Of a stretch of DNA of 6,937 nt, positions 1-6,457 are shown one piece after another. The notes under the pieces are model-generated. The model was not told the DNA's origin. It was given only the letters and a program-made list of their open reading frames with translations, and ran no database searches. Made by a program: the position numbers and the translations under genes. Position 1 is the first letter of the stretch. Every line of letters begins with the position of its first letter. Location: assembly GCA_030150135.1 (NCBI GenBank), contig JASLGO010000092.1, positions 1 to 6,937 of the forward strand, in the 5' to 3' direction. The stretch comes from Aquirhabdus sp. (GTDB lineage: Bacteria > Pseudomonadota > Gammaproteobacteria > Pseudomonadales > Moraxellaceae).

Positions 1-593
1 GCTGAAATTGATGCTAAGGATTGCATTTGAATCAGCGCAGTCAATAAAGAGACGACAAACACATCAATCATTGACCAACGACCAATAAACTCAACCAATC
101 GATATAACGTTGCACACTGTTCTGGACGCCATCTTCTTTTATTCAACTCTTGCCGATGTACCGCAAGCAATAAAAAAATCAGTATCATTAACTTTAACAT
201 TGGAATAAAAATACTGGCGGTAAAAATAACGAACGCTACCAAATAATCACTACTTTTCCAGAAATAGATCACCCCACTCATGATCGTATCTTTTTGCTCA
301 CCAAACAGCGAATCCGTGATTGTCATTGGTAATAAATTTGCTGGAATATACATAATCATTGCGGAGAGCATCAACGCCCAAGTCCTATCTAGGCTGGAAG
401 GTTTTCGTTGATGTAATATGGCATGACAGCGAGTACATGGATGATGATTCAATGCAAGTGGATTAAGCTGACCACAACTGTGACAAACGATCAGTGACAA
501 ATCTTTTGCAGTCGATAGATTCAGGTACACCTCATCCACTGCTGCATGATCAGACTGCAGATCTCTTTGTTTATATTTAAGAAATATGTTCAC
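1..593 (-). CDS. pqiA: PqiA family inner-membrane protein, C-terminal-half module (partial, 3' end beyond window)
   Basis: The frame is open from a GTG at 593 to the window edge, giving 197 residues without a stop. A zinc-ribbon-like pair lies at C37/C40 and C53/C56. Hydrophobic helices follow at about 72-90, 117-145 and 170-190. The motifs YIPANLLPMT (82-91), SIFIPMLKL (127-135) and VEFIGRWSMIDVFVV (167-181) match, from memory, the second half of E. coli PqiA. In that family PqiA/LetA sits in the inner membrane and works with an MCE protein (PqiB/LetB) that bridges the periplasm for lipid transport. About 40 C-terminal residues should lie off the window. The start overlaps the end of the upstream pqiA half by 17 bp in another frame, suggesting translational coupling. 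GTG is chosen because AGG (603-605) lies 9 nt upstream; an in-frame TTG at 602 would directly abut that AGG. A LetA-type paralogue is equally possible by sequence alone. Confidence 0.9.
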   Translation of the reverse strand, partial: MNIFLKYKQRDLQSDHAAVDEVYLNLSTAKDLSLIVCHSCGQLNPLALNHHPCTRCHAILHQRKPSSLDRTWALMLSAMIMYIPANLLPMTITDSLFGEQKDTIMSGVIYFWKSSDYLVAFVIFTASIFIPMLKLMILIFLLLAVHRQELNKRRWRPEQCATLYRLVEFIGRWSMIDVFVVSLLTALIQMQSLASIS

Positions 594-1263
594 AATTTTC
601 AACCTGATCCCAAATTTCAGTCACACTGACCGACATCACTAAGACAAGTAATACGGTTAATATCGCAAACGACCATAATGCAGTGCCAGGAATAATCACA
701 ACCATCACCGCGAGTTTCACTAAAGTCACCAAAACTCCAATCAGAAAGACTTCAATCATGCCCCAGATGCGAAATACTCTAATAATTCGTAGTGCAAGAG
801 CCATTCCTATTGGCTGCTTATTCCAAATCGTTGTTGGAAATAAAACATAAATTAGTAATAGCATCTCGCATAATGGAAAAATAAAAGTGGTGAACAAGAC
901 CAGCATCGCAACAAATCCACGCTCGGCATGGAACATCGCCATCACCGCGCCAAGTAACGTTGTTTCTGAGAAATTTCCTTTTAAATCAATTTTTACGATT
1001 GGAAAAGCATTACTGATCACGAAGACGATTAAACTGGCTATCACTAACGGTAATAACTGCTGAATCGATCGACCATTTTTATAAAGAACTGCGCCGCAGC
1101 GAATACAGTAGGCCTTCGCCCCTTTTTTTAAATCGATACGCTTGTAGACAACATCACATTCTTCGCAGCAAACAAGATGTGCTACTTTCTGATGATTGAG
1201 ATCAGATGTAGATTGTTCTTTTTGTATAAGTAAATTTGATGGTTCCGAATCCATTAAATGCAT
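577..1263 (-). CDS. pqiA: PqiA family inner-membrane protein, N-terminal-half module
   Basis: This 228-residue membrane protein resembles the first half of E. coli PqiA (about 417 aa, two modules). A zinc-ribbon-like domain has C33-x2-C36 and C53-x2-C56, plus an extra C32. Four hydrophobic helices follow, at about 68-90, 115-141, 166-190 and 193-214. The stretch WGMIEVFLIGVLVTLVKL (167-184) is the N-half counterpart of the GRWSMIDVF motif found in the downstream protein. The role inferred from the family is the membrane component of a PqiA-PqiB (or LetA-LetB) lipid transporter. The downstream half-gene starts inside this one (593 against stop 577-579), so the two are almost certainly cotranscribed and probably assemble together. 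The start at 1263 is uncertain: Met4 at 1254 is an alternative, and neither has a strong Shine-Dalgarno. I found no convincing sigma-70 promoter in the 207 bp upstream. A TTGCAC hexamer occurs there, but the spacing to TATGTT is 19 bp. Confidence 0.93.
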   Translation of the reverse strand: MHLMDSEPSNLLIQKEQSTSDLNHQKVAHLVCCEECDVVYKRIDLKKGAKAYCIRCGAVLYKNGRSIQQLLPLVIASLIVFVISNAFPIVKIDLKGNFSETTLLGAVMAMFHAERGFVAMLVLFTTFIFPLCEMLLLIYVLFPTTIWNKQPIGMALALRIIRVFRIWGMIEVFLIGVLVTLVKLAVMVVIIPGTALWSFAILTVLLVLVMSVSVTEIWDQVENCEHIS

Positions 1264-1376
1264 ATCAGCTTATCAATCAAGTTATTAAGCATTAGCTGAG
1301 GAACATAGCATAACTGATCTCAAGGCGTGCAACTTTAATGTACGAAATTAAAATCATAATCAATAGCGATATAGCT

Positions 1377-1433
1377 CATTGAGCTTGTCGAAATGCGCGG
1401 CGATGTGAAAGCCACACTTCGACAAGCTCAGTG
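1377..1433. repeat. REP-like imperfect inverted repeat between the M16 protease and pqiA
   Basis: The left arm CATTGAGCTTGTCGAAATG (1377-1395) and the right arm CACTTCGACAAGCTCAGTG (1415-1433) are inverted copies matching at 17 of 19 positions. The central 12 bp (GAGCTTGTCGAA / TTCGACAAGCTC) are perfect. The loop is 19 nt. The arm resembles the TTCGACAAGCTCAG-type dispersed palindromes seen in many bacterial genomes; that is recollection, not a search. It lies in the gap between two same-strand genes, a common place for REP elements. Neither side carries a T-run, so it is not a classical intrinsic terminator. It could still stabilise the 3' end of the protease mRNA or attenuate read-through into pqiA. 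Confidence 0.75.
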
Positions 1434-1470
1434 TTCTTGCCCGTGTCATTATTTGTATTGAAGAATCAAA

Positions 1471-4449
1471 TCAAACACGCTCGATTGTAAATCCTAACGT
1501 GACCAACTCATCTTCTTTGCCATAAGGTGCGACAACTGAGCGTTGGCGTTGTTCAGGCTTTAAATATGTCTGTGCCACACGCTGCAAATCATCAATTGTG
1601 ACTTCAAGCAATAATTTGCGTAAAGCACGACGTTGCTCAGGTGTACGACCATGCAACTGCGAATGGCACGCTCCCATCGCTTCACCCGCTGGTGAGCTTG
1701 GTTTATCCATTGCACCAATCAACCCCAAAATCGCCTCTTCCAATTGATAAGCTTCCTGAGGCGCATTGATTAACCAATCGATACTCGCTTGGAAATCAGC
1801 AAAAGTTTCGGCCAAACGTGGATCACGATAGCTATGAAAACGGAACGCACAAGCATTACCATCATAGCCAGCACCTCCACCATATGCACCGCCCTGTTCA
1901 CGCAATGCACGATGCAAGAAGCCATTACGCAGATATGGACCCAGCACCATCATTGCCGCAGTATCTGGATGATCTACAACTGGAGCAGGATATGCTGCAG
2001 CACAGAACTGAACATTCGTTTGAATCAGCCAAGCAGTGTCTTGAGTACTTGGCGATTGTTGCTGCATCTGATTATGATTCGTAATCGATTCAGCTTGAGA
2101 TTGGTTAATTGTCCAAACTTTTTCAATTTCATCTGTGAGTCTAGCGAGTTGGCTTTCTTCCGCGACTAATAAGAATTGACGTGGTAACGCAAGAATTTGT
2201 TGATGTAATTCTGACAAATCTTTGAGAAATTTCTCTTTAACCGATTCATCTTGCTCCATATTAGCTAACAAATCACGTAGCCAAAGTAATGCTGGCAAAC
2301 CTGTGTGCTCGTATTCATGTTGAGCTAACGCACTATAGGTACGTGATGCCGTTTGCATTGCATAAGCATGACCTGAACCACTTAAACGTGATTGCCAACG
2401 CGATTTGCGCTGTTGCAACAACTCAACAATACGATCTGTTTCATCCAAACGTAATGAGATAAATGCATCACGCAATAACTGAATCGCTTCCAATTTATGC
2501 GTTAATGCTTTGGTTGACAGGACTAAAAATGCACTGATTTTGCCTTGGTCATTAATCGATGTTCGTAAACTAGAACTTAAACTCACACCACCACTGACCG
2601 CAGTCTGCTGTTGCTGCAACTCCAGATAATCCAAATCACCCGCGCCAACCGAACCCACCAATGACACGTACAATGACAAGAGCTTTGTATTCAACAAGGC
2701 TTGTGGCACTTCAATCAACACTTGGTTGTAATACAAACCATTCGTACCAGATGCATAGCTATGTAGAGACGCAGTTTGCTCACCTGATTCTGAGCGACCT
2801 AGTTTTAATGACTTGGTTTCACCTGTCTGGATTTTCAAATCAACAGGAATATCTGCCAAACCTACTTTAGGCAAAATCGACAAATCATCAACTTGTGCTT
2901 GTCGCGCTGCCAATGCCGCAGCATCACGATCTAACTTTGCCCGATCAGCATCGGTCAGCCCCGCTTCGATTTTGTCGAGAACCGCTTGTTCACGCGCTTG
3001 ATCTCGTGAAGTTTTTTCACTATCGGGATTAAGGACTAAGCGCACACGATGCGGATTATCCAACAGATACTGTTTGACTAAATTTGGTAAATAACTCTTA
3101 TCTTTTAAATTTTCACGTAATTCAGCGAGTAATGGTTCAATCTTCCAAACAGGCAAAGGATCACCACCATGAATCGCACTTCCTAAACCATTGAGTAGTA
3201 ATTGCAAACCATAAGGATAACCACCACCGCCAATTTCGCGTTGCTGGAGTTCCATCTGATGCAAAACCGCCTCTACTTGCGCAGTTTGAATGTCACCGTT
3301 TGCTACTTTTTCAAGGACACTGAGAACACCTTGTTCAAATGCATCGGCTTGTTCTGGATTAGAACCTTGCAAACCACATAAGAAACTCATCTCAAAATTA
3401 CTGTCATCCAACCCTAAAAGTGGTGATGGCGACTCCCCTAAACCACAGGTTTCGATGTATTGACGTAATGGCGATGCAGAATCTTCTAACAACACCCCTT
3501 CGACTAAACGTAATGCAAAACGTGCCTTGATATCAGTTGTTTTAGGTAATAACCACGCCATGACGATATGCGTACGATTATCCAGTGTCTCACCTTCTGC
3601 TAAATCAACAGCATAACTTGCGATGGCACGTTGCGATTCGGTATAACGCTGCTCTGGAACAGATTCTAGGCGTTCACCTTGAGTAAATGTAGACAGTGCC
3701 TGCTCTTCAAATTTCTGCTGTAGAACTGCTGGCGCTAAATTGCCATAAGTCATGAATACCGCATTACTTGGATGATAATGTGAACGATAAAAATCAACGA
3801 GTTTCTGATGTGTTAATTGTGGAATATCGGCTGGATCACCGCCAGAATTATAATGATAAGTGGTGGTTGGATAGAGTGTGTGAGCGAGTTGATGATAAAG
3901 CTGATCGGTTGGCGAACTCATCGCGCCTTTCATTTCATTAAACACAATGCCTTTATAAACTGGCTTACCATCTTCTAGCTCAATCCGAATCCCTTCCTGT
4001 GCAAAATCCAAAGGATCAATATTTGCATAAAAAGCCGCATCTAAATACACAGACAACAAGTTAAAAAAATCTGCTTCGTTTTGTGATGCAAATGGATACG
4101 CCGTCCAATCCGCCGAAGTAAATGCGTTCATGAATGTATTCAACGAACGACGAATCATCGAGAAGAATGGATCACGTACAGGAAAGCGTTTTGAGCCACA
4201 AAGCGCGGTATGTTCCAGCACATGTGCCACACCGCTGGAATCCATAGGCTGAGTGCGAAATGCGACCATGAAAACATTTTCATCGTTATCTGCGGCTAGA
4301 TGATAATGCAGCGCGCCAGTCACCTTATGGCGATATTCCTGCAATTCTGCGGATAAAGATTCAATCGGCTCACGACGTAAAAGTTCAAAAGTTTCATATG
4401 CAAGAGCTTTGCTCTCAGTTGGTGATGTCGTGGGCAATACAGCAGTCAT
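1471..4449 (-). CDS. M16C (presequence protease/PreP-type) zinc metalloprotease
   Basis: This 992-residue protein has the length and layout of the single-chain M16C peptidases (PreP, Cym1). The inverted zinc motif HVLEH is at 76-80 (His76, Glu79 catalytic, His80), followed by the family's LCGS at 83-86. The third ligand is Glu172 in FNEMKG (171-175). In the C-terminal half, REQGGAY at 850-856 supplies the Arg850/Tyr856 pair that completes the active site across the closed chamber in PreP. A charged helical linker (about 476-525) joins the two halves and precedes the M16C-associated region (about 525-740). There is no signal peptide or membrane segment, so a cytoplasmic oligopeptidase that degrades unstructured peptides is inferred. 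The start is supported by GGAG (4455-4458) 5 nt upstream of the ATG. All active-site residues are intact, so it should be active. It is transcribed toward pqiA, 207 bp away and separated by a REP-like repeat, so cotranscription is uncertain. The exact bacterial substrate is unknown. Confidence 0.95.
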   Translation of the reverse strand: MTAVLPTTSPTESKALAYETFELLRREPIESLSAELQEYRHKVTGALHYHLAADNDENVFMVAFRTQPMDSSGVAHVLEHTALCGSKRFPVRDPFFSMIRRSLNTFMNAFTSADWTAYPFASQNEADFFNLLSVYLDAAFYANIDPLDFAQEGIRIELEDGKPVYKGIVFNEMKGAMSSPTDQLYHQLAHTLYPTTTYHYNSGGDPADIPQLTHQKLVDFYRSHYHPSNAVFMTYGNLAPAVLQQKFEEQALSTFTQGERLESVPEQRYTESQRAIASYAVDLAEGETLDNRTHIVMAWLLPKTTDIKARFALRLVEGVLLEDSASPLRQYIETCGLGESPSPLLGLDDSNFEMSFLCGLQGSNPEQADAFEQGVLSVLEKVANGDIQTAQVEAVLHQMELQQREIGGGGYPYGLQLLLNGLGSAIHGGDPLPVWKIEPLLAELRENLKDKSYLPNLVKQYLLDNPHRVRLVLNPDSEKTSRDQAREQAVLDKIEAGLTDADRAKLDRDAAALAARQAQVDDLSILPKVGLADIPVDLKIQTGETKSLKLGRSESGEQTASLHSYASGTNGLYYNQVLIEVPQALLNTKLLSLYVSLVGSVGAGDLDYLELQQQQTAVSGGVSLSSSLRTSINDQGKISAFLVLSTKALTHKLEAIQLLRDAFISLRLDETDRIVELLQQRKSRWQSRLSGSGHAYAMQTASRTYSALAQHEYEHTGLPALLWLRDLLANMEQDESVKEKFLKDLSELHQQILALPRQFLLVAEESQLARLTDEIEKVWTINQSQAESITNHNQMQQQSPSTQDTAWLIQTNVQFCAAAYPAPVVDHPDTAAMMVLGPYLRNGFLHRALREQGGAYGGGAGYDGNACAFRFHSYRDPRLAETFADFQASIDWLINAPQEAYQLEEAILGLIGAMDKPSSPAGEAMGACHSQLHGRTPEQRRALRKLLLEVTIDDLQRVAQTYLKPEQRQRSVVAPYGKEDELVTLGFTIERV

Positions 4450-4626
4450 GGAAGCTCCAAAGCAGAAACATAGTTCACTAAAACGATGGATTAACCAAAG
4501 AATGAGCGACTAAAAATATTTGTTGAATCAATCTTATCTTAATTGGGCATTTGACTAAAGATAACAAGTCTCAAATTCATTCTCATGATCAAAACACTGT
4601 CTAAAATGAATTAGTATCTTAAATAC

Positions 4627-4639
4627 GGTAAAGTTTACC
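4627..4639. promoter_or_regulatory. Perfect palindrome GGTAAA-G-TTTACC, candidate operator
   Basis: Thirteen bases form a perfect dyad of two 6-bp half-sites around one central G. It lies 187 bp from the protease start and 242 bp from the lipoprotein start, between divergent genes. Short symmetric sites of this size are typical of dimeric repressors, but I cannot assign a regulator family. No second copy was noticed in the window. Confidence 0.35.
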
Positions 4640-4640
4640 C

Positions 4641-4740
4641 CTCTGCCCAAGAATAATAACAACCAAACACCCACAAGTTAATTCAACAAAAGTACACAAC
4701 TCAATCCACAATTGACACACAATATCTCCAAGCACTCTCA
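4641..4740 (+). promoter_or_regulatory. C-rich, G-depleted tract upstream of the lipoprotein operon
   Basis: By hand count these 100 nt contain 32 C and only 6 G on the plus strand, unlike the adjoining genes. C-over-G regions without secondary structure are the known sequence character of Rho utilisation sites. If a promoter lies upstream of this tract, it would be part of a long leader for the DUF4382 operon. No upstream promoter was identified, so function is speculative. Confidence 0.3.
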
Positions 4741-4794
4741 AACTTGCCTCCTATACTTCATATTACCAATGCACATGAAAATAACTCGACATAT

Positions 4795-4823
4795 TTGATT
4801 GTGCTTTTCGACAAGAATCTATT
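4795..4823 (+). promoter_or_regulatory. Candidate sigma-70 promoter of the DUF4382 lipoprotein operon
   Basis: TTGATT (4795-4800) and TCTATT (4818-4823) are separated by 17 bp, each matching the consensus hexamer at four of six positions. An alternative -10, AATAAT (4828-4833), fits 17 bp after the weak TTTTCG (4805-4810). Both place the start site about 40-55 nt before the ATG. The region is A/T-rich and lies inside an inverted repeat that could be an operator. Confidence 0.35.
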
Positions 4824-4857
4824 TTTTAATAATTTATACAAGCAATCATCTTGTCGA
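4808..4857. repeat. 9-bp inverted repeat spanning the lipoprotein promoter region
   Basis: TCGACAAGA (4808-4816) and TCTTGTCGA (4849-4857) are perfect inverted copies separated by 32 A/T-rich bases. They flank the probable -10 region and transcription start, which suits either an operator pair or a leader hairpin. The 8-mer TCGACAAG also occurs in the REP-like arms at 1377-1433, but the arms here are in the opposite order. Confidence 0.4.
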
Positions 4858-4869
4858 CTTATTTTTTTC

Positions 4870-4874
4870 GAGGA
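4870..4874 (+). promoter_or_regulatory. Shine-Dalgarno fixing the DUF4382 lipoprotein start
   Basis: GAGGA lies 7 nt before the ATG at 4882. It selects this Met, which also begins a textbook lipoprotein signal peptide, over the upstream in-frame TTG at 4744. Confidence 0.8.
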
Positions 4875-4881
4875 TAGCATC

Positions 4882-6048
4882 ATGAAAAAAGTGAACTACT
4901 CTTTGCTAGCCATCATTCTGGCTACTCCTATGCTTATTTCTGCTTGTGGTGGCGGCGGCTCATCAACAATATCCAATGGCTCTGTCAATGTTTCCATGAC
5001 TGATGCTCCATCTTGTGGTTTTGATCATGTATATGTCACGGTTGATCGTGTACGAATTAATTCCAATGGCAATGCAGGTCCAAATGATAGTGGATGGACA
5101 GATATTGCTCTAAGTAGACCAACCAAAATTGATTTGCTTTCTTTGACGAATGGTGCGCTATTCAGTATTGGTCAAGCGCCGTTGCCTGCAGGACATTACT
5201 CACAAATTCGCCTGCTCTTGAGCCCAAATCAAGGTTCTACGTTCAACAACTCAATCGTACCAACAGGGGGCGTAGAACAGCCTTTAGCAACGCCGAGCTC
5301 AACTCAGAGCGGTTATAAAATTGTAGGCTCATTTGATGTACTGCCAGATACGCTAGTTGATCTGGTTCTAGATTTTGATGCTTGCCATTCGATTGCACAG
5401 CAAGGCAATGGCAGCTATACCCTAAAACCGACCGTAACAGCCATTCAAAAAATCGTCAGTGGTAGCATTGATGGCTACGTAGACCCATCAACTGAAGCAG
5501 GTGCAACGGTTTACGCTGAACAAAATGGTGTGGTTGTCAAAGGAACCATTGCAGATAGTACAGGTCATTTTGTTTTGACACCAATCGTGCAAACGTTGAC
5601 GAATGGGCGCTATGACGTGGTCATTGTGCAACCAAATCATGCCACAGGGATCATTCGTAGTGTTCCTGTACTTGCAAGCAATACAACCTCATTGTCTACT
5701 CAAGGAACACCTTTTCTACTTGGTAGTTCCAGTATGAACTTTGTGACAGGTGTAGTGACCCCAGCTAGTACACAAGCGACAGTGAATGCCCAACAAAGCA
5801 CCAACGGTGGAACCTATAACATTGCCACGACCAATGCCAATTTGGATACAGGTAGTTATAGTTTGAATCTGGTAACGACCGCACCATTAGTAGGTACTTA
5901 TTCACCATCATTGCCCATTGGTTTGACTGGAGATAGTTCTGCCGCAGGGCGCTATACGATTACAGCAACCACTAGTGCTGGTGCTACACAATCTAATAAT
6001 GTTAACGTGTCTACAAGTAATGCTACTGGCATTAATTTTGGATTCTAA
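4882..6048 (+). CDS. DUF4382 domain-containing outer-membrane-type lipoprotein
   Basis: This 388-residue exported lipoprotein begins with a lysine-containing n-region, a hydrophobic core (about 7-18) and the lipobox ISAC, so Cys22 is the lipidated residue. Gly23 to Gly26 follow; with no Asp at +2 the outer membrane is the expected destination. Residues about 33-190 look like DUF4382: GSVNVSMTDAP (33-43), then CGFDHVYVTVDRVRI (45-59) and LPAGHYSQIRLLLSP (101-115). Residues about 193-262 resemble a carboxypeptidase-regulatory-like beta-sandwich (GSIDGYV, NGRYDVVIV). The tail (about 287-388) is Ser/Thr/Asn/Gly-rich, probably beta-structured, and ends in phenylalanine. Cys45 and Cys168 could form a disulfide. 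No catalytic motif is visible and the function is unknown; such domain stacks suggest a surface or periplasmic binding or structural role. The small lipoprotein 24 nt downstream is probably cotranscribed. Confidence 0.9.
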   Translation: MKKVNYSLLAIILATPMLISACGGGGSSTISNGSVNVSMTDAPSCGFDHVYVTVDRVRINSNGNAGPNDSGWTDIALSRPTKIDLLSLTNGALFSIGQAPLPAGHYSQIRLLLSPNQGSTFNNSIVPTGGVEQPLATPSSTQSGYKIVGSFDVLPDTLVDLVLDFDACHSIAQQGNGSYTLKPTVTAIQKIVSGSIDGYVDPSTEAGATVYAEQNGVVVKGTIADSTGHFVLTPIVQTLTNGRYDVVIVQPNHATGIIRSVPVLASNTTSLSTQGTPFLLGSSSMNFVTGVVTPASTQATVNAQQSTNGGTYNIATTNANLDTGSYSLNLVTTAPLVGTYSPSLPIGLTGDSSAAGRYTITATTSAGATQSNNVNVSTSNATGINFGF

Positions 6049-6072
6049 TTTTCTTAATATTGGACTGTTGAT

Positions 6073-6249
6073 ATGAAGCTATTAAAAATGACCATAATCT
6101 TATGTACATTTGCTTGGATAAGTGGGTGTTCTGTTTATACGCCATTTGGTGATGTGATTGTTCCAGGTGGTAGCTACGATGGCGATCATGACGGTGGGCA
6201 TGGCGGTGGATTCTGCCCTCCTGGTCAGGCAAAAAAAGGCAACTGTTAA
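6073..6249 (+). CDS. Small lipoprotein (58 aa) with Gly/Asp/His-rich segment and CPPGQAKKGNC tail
   Basis: The ATG at 6073 opens a 58-residue frame ending at TAA 6247-6249. A short basic n-region (MKLLK), a hydrophobic core (7-16) and the lipobox ISGC give a signal peptide with lipidated Cys19. The mature part is only 40 residues. VYTPFGDVIVPGG (21-33) precedes a Gly/Asp/His-rich run (YDGDHDGGHGGG, 35-46), then FCPPGQAKKGNC (47-58). C48 and C58 could pair in a disulfide, and H39, H43 and nearby Asp residues could bind metal; both are inference. Similar CPPGQAKKG tails occur in other small exported proteobacterial proteins, by recollection only. It starts 24 nt after the DUF4382 lipoprotein and stops just before a strong terminator, so it is the last gene of a two-lipoprotein operon. 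The ribosome site is weak (GGA at 6062-6064, 8 nt upstream). No function is assigned. Confidence 0.8.
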   Translation: MKLLKMTIILCTFAWISGCSVYTPFGDVIVPGGSYDGDHDGGHGGGFCPPGQAKKGNC

Positions 6250-6255
6250 ACTCAC

Positions 6256-6290
6256 AAAAAAAACCTGTAAGAAAACTTACAGGTTTTTTT
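6256..6290. terminator. Near-symmetric, bidirectional intrinsic terminator
   Basis: CCTGTAAG (6264-6271) pairs perfectly with CTTACAGG (6276-6283) around an AAAA loop. Seven T follow (6284-6290) and eight A precede (6256-6263), so the stem can extend by A-U pairs. The A-tract also makes a T-run on the other strand. It begins 6 nt after the small lipoprotein stop and sits between convergent genes. It should end the lipoprotein transcript and could also stop minus-strand transcription from the EAL gene. Confidence 0.93.
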
Positions 6291-6457
6291 ATTTGCTCAC
6301 TACTCAAGTCAATACTCAAAAATGAACGCGATGTCTCTCTACATCAAGAAAAATCGTAAACAATATTAATCCTTGAGCCTAGAATCTATTAGCCACCTCA
6401 TAATCTCTATAATAAGTTTGATGGGACTCAGCAAAGCTGATGATGCATCTACATTTC

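Larger units (their letters stand above)
4450..4881. other. Divergent intergenic region with control elements
   Basis: This 432-bp gap separates the minus-strand protease from the plus-strand DUF4382 lipoprotein and must carry promoters for both. I see no RNA gene. From left to right it holds the protease Shine-Dalgarno (4455-4458), an 8-bp inverted repeat AATTCATT/AATGAATT (4574-4581 and 4605-4612), a perfect palindrome at 4627-4639, a C-rich and G-poor tract (4641-4740), and a promoter-like segment with a flanking inverted repeat (4795-4857). The frame of the lipoprotein stays open upstream to a TTG at 4744. Those 46 extra codons lack a ribosome site and would bury the signal peptide, so they are treated as noncoding. 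I could not place the protease promoter with confidence. Confidence 0.7.

Noticed and set aside
1377..1433. Reading the inverted repeat as a Rho-independent terminator for the protease
   Set aside because: The stem is strong but the loop is long and no T-run follows on the minus strand.
1789..2169. Open plus-strand frames inside the M16 protease (also 1818-2084, 2661-2870, 2813-3001)
   Set aside because: They lie antisense to a fully conserved protease, have low-complexity translations without domain character and lack ribosome sites.
4574..4612. AATTCATT/AATGAATT inverted repeat, and a nearby Fur-box-like stretch
   Set aside because: The 8-bp A/T-rich arms 23 nt apart are expected by chance in this composition, and the Fur-like hexamers do not fit the 7-1-7 symmetry.
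4712..4757. TTGACA (4712-4717) with TATACT (4752-4757) as a promoter
   Set aside because: The hexamers are good individually but 34 bp apart, far from the 16-18 bp needed, and neither has a suitable partner.
4744..4881. In-frame upstream extension of the DUF4382 lipoprotein from a TTG
   Set aside because: It has no ribosome site, would place 46 residues before a perfect signal peptide, and overlaps the promoter-like elements. GAGGA plus ATG at 4882 is clearly better.
6032..6319. Minus-strand open frame of 95 codons across the small lipoprotein and terminator
   Set aside because: It runs through the intrinsic terminator and is antisense to the better-supported 58-aa lipoprotein. Its translation has no recognisable features.
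6427..6445. TCAGC-AAA-GCTGA hairpin after the EAL gene as its terminator
   Set aside because: A 5-bp stem with no following T-run on the minus strand is too weak. The terminator at 6256-6290 is a better candidate for both directions.
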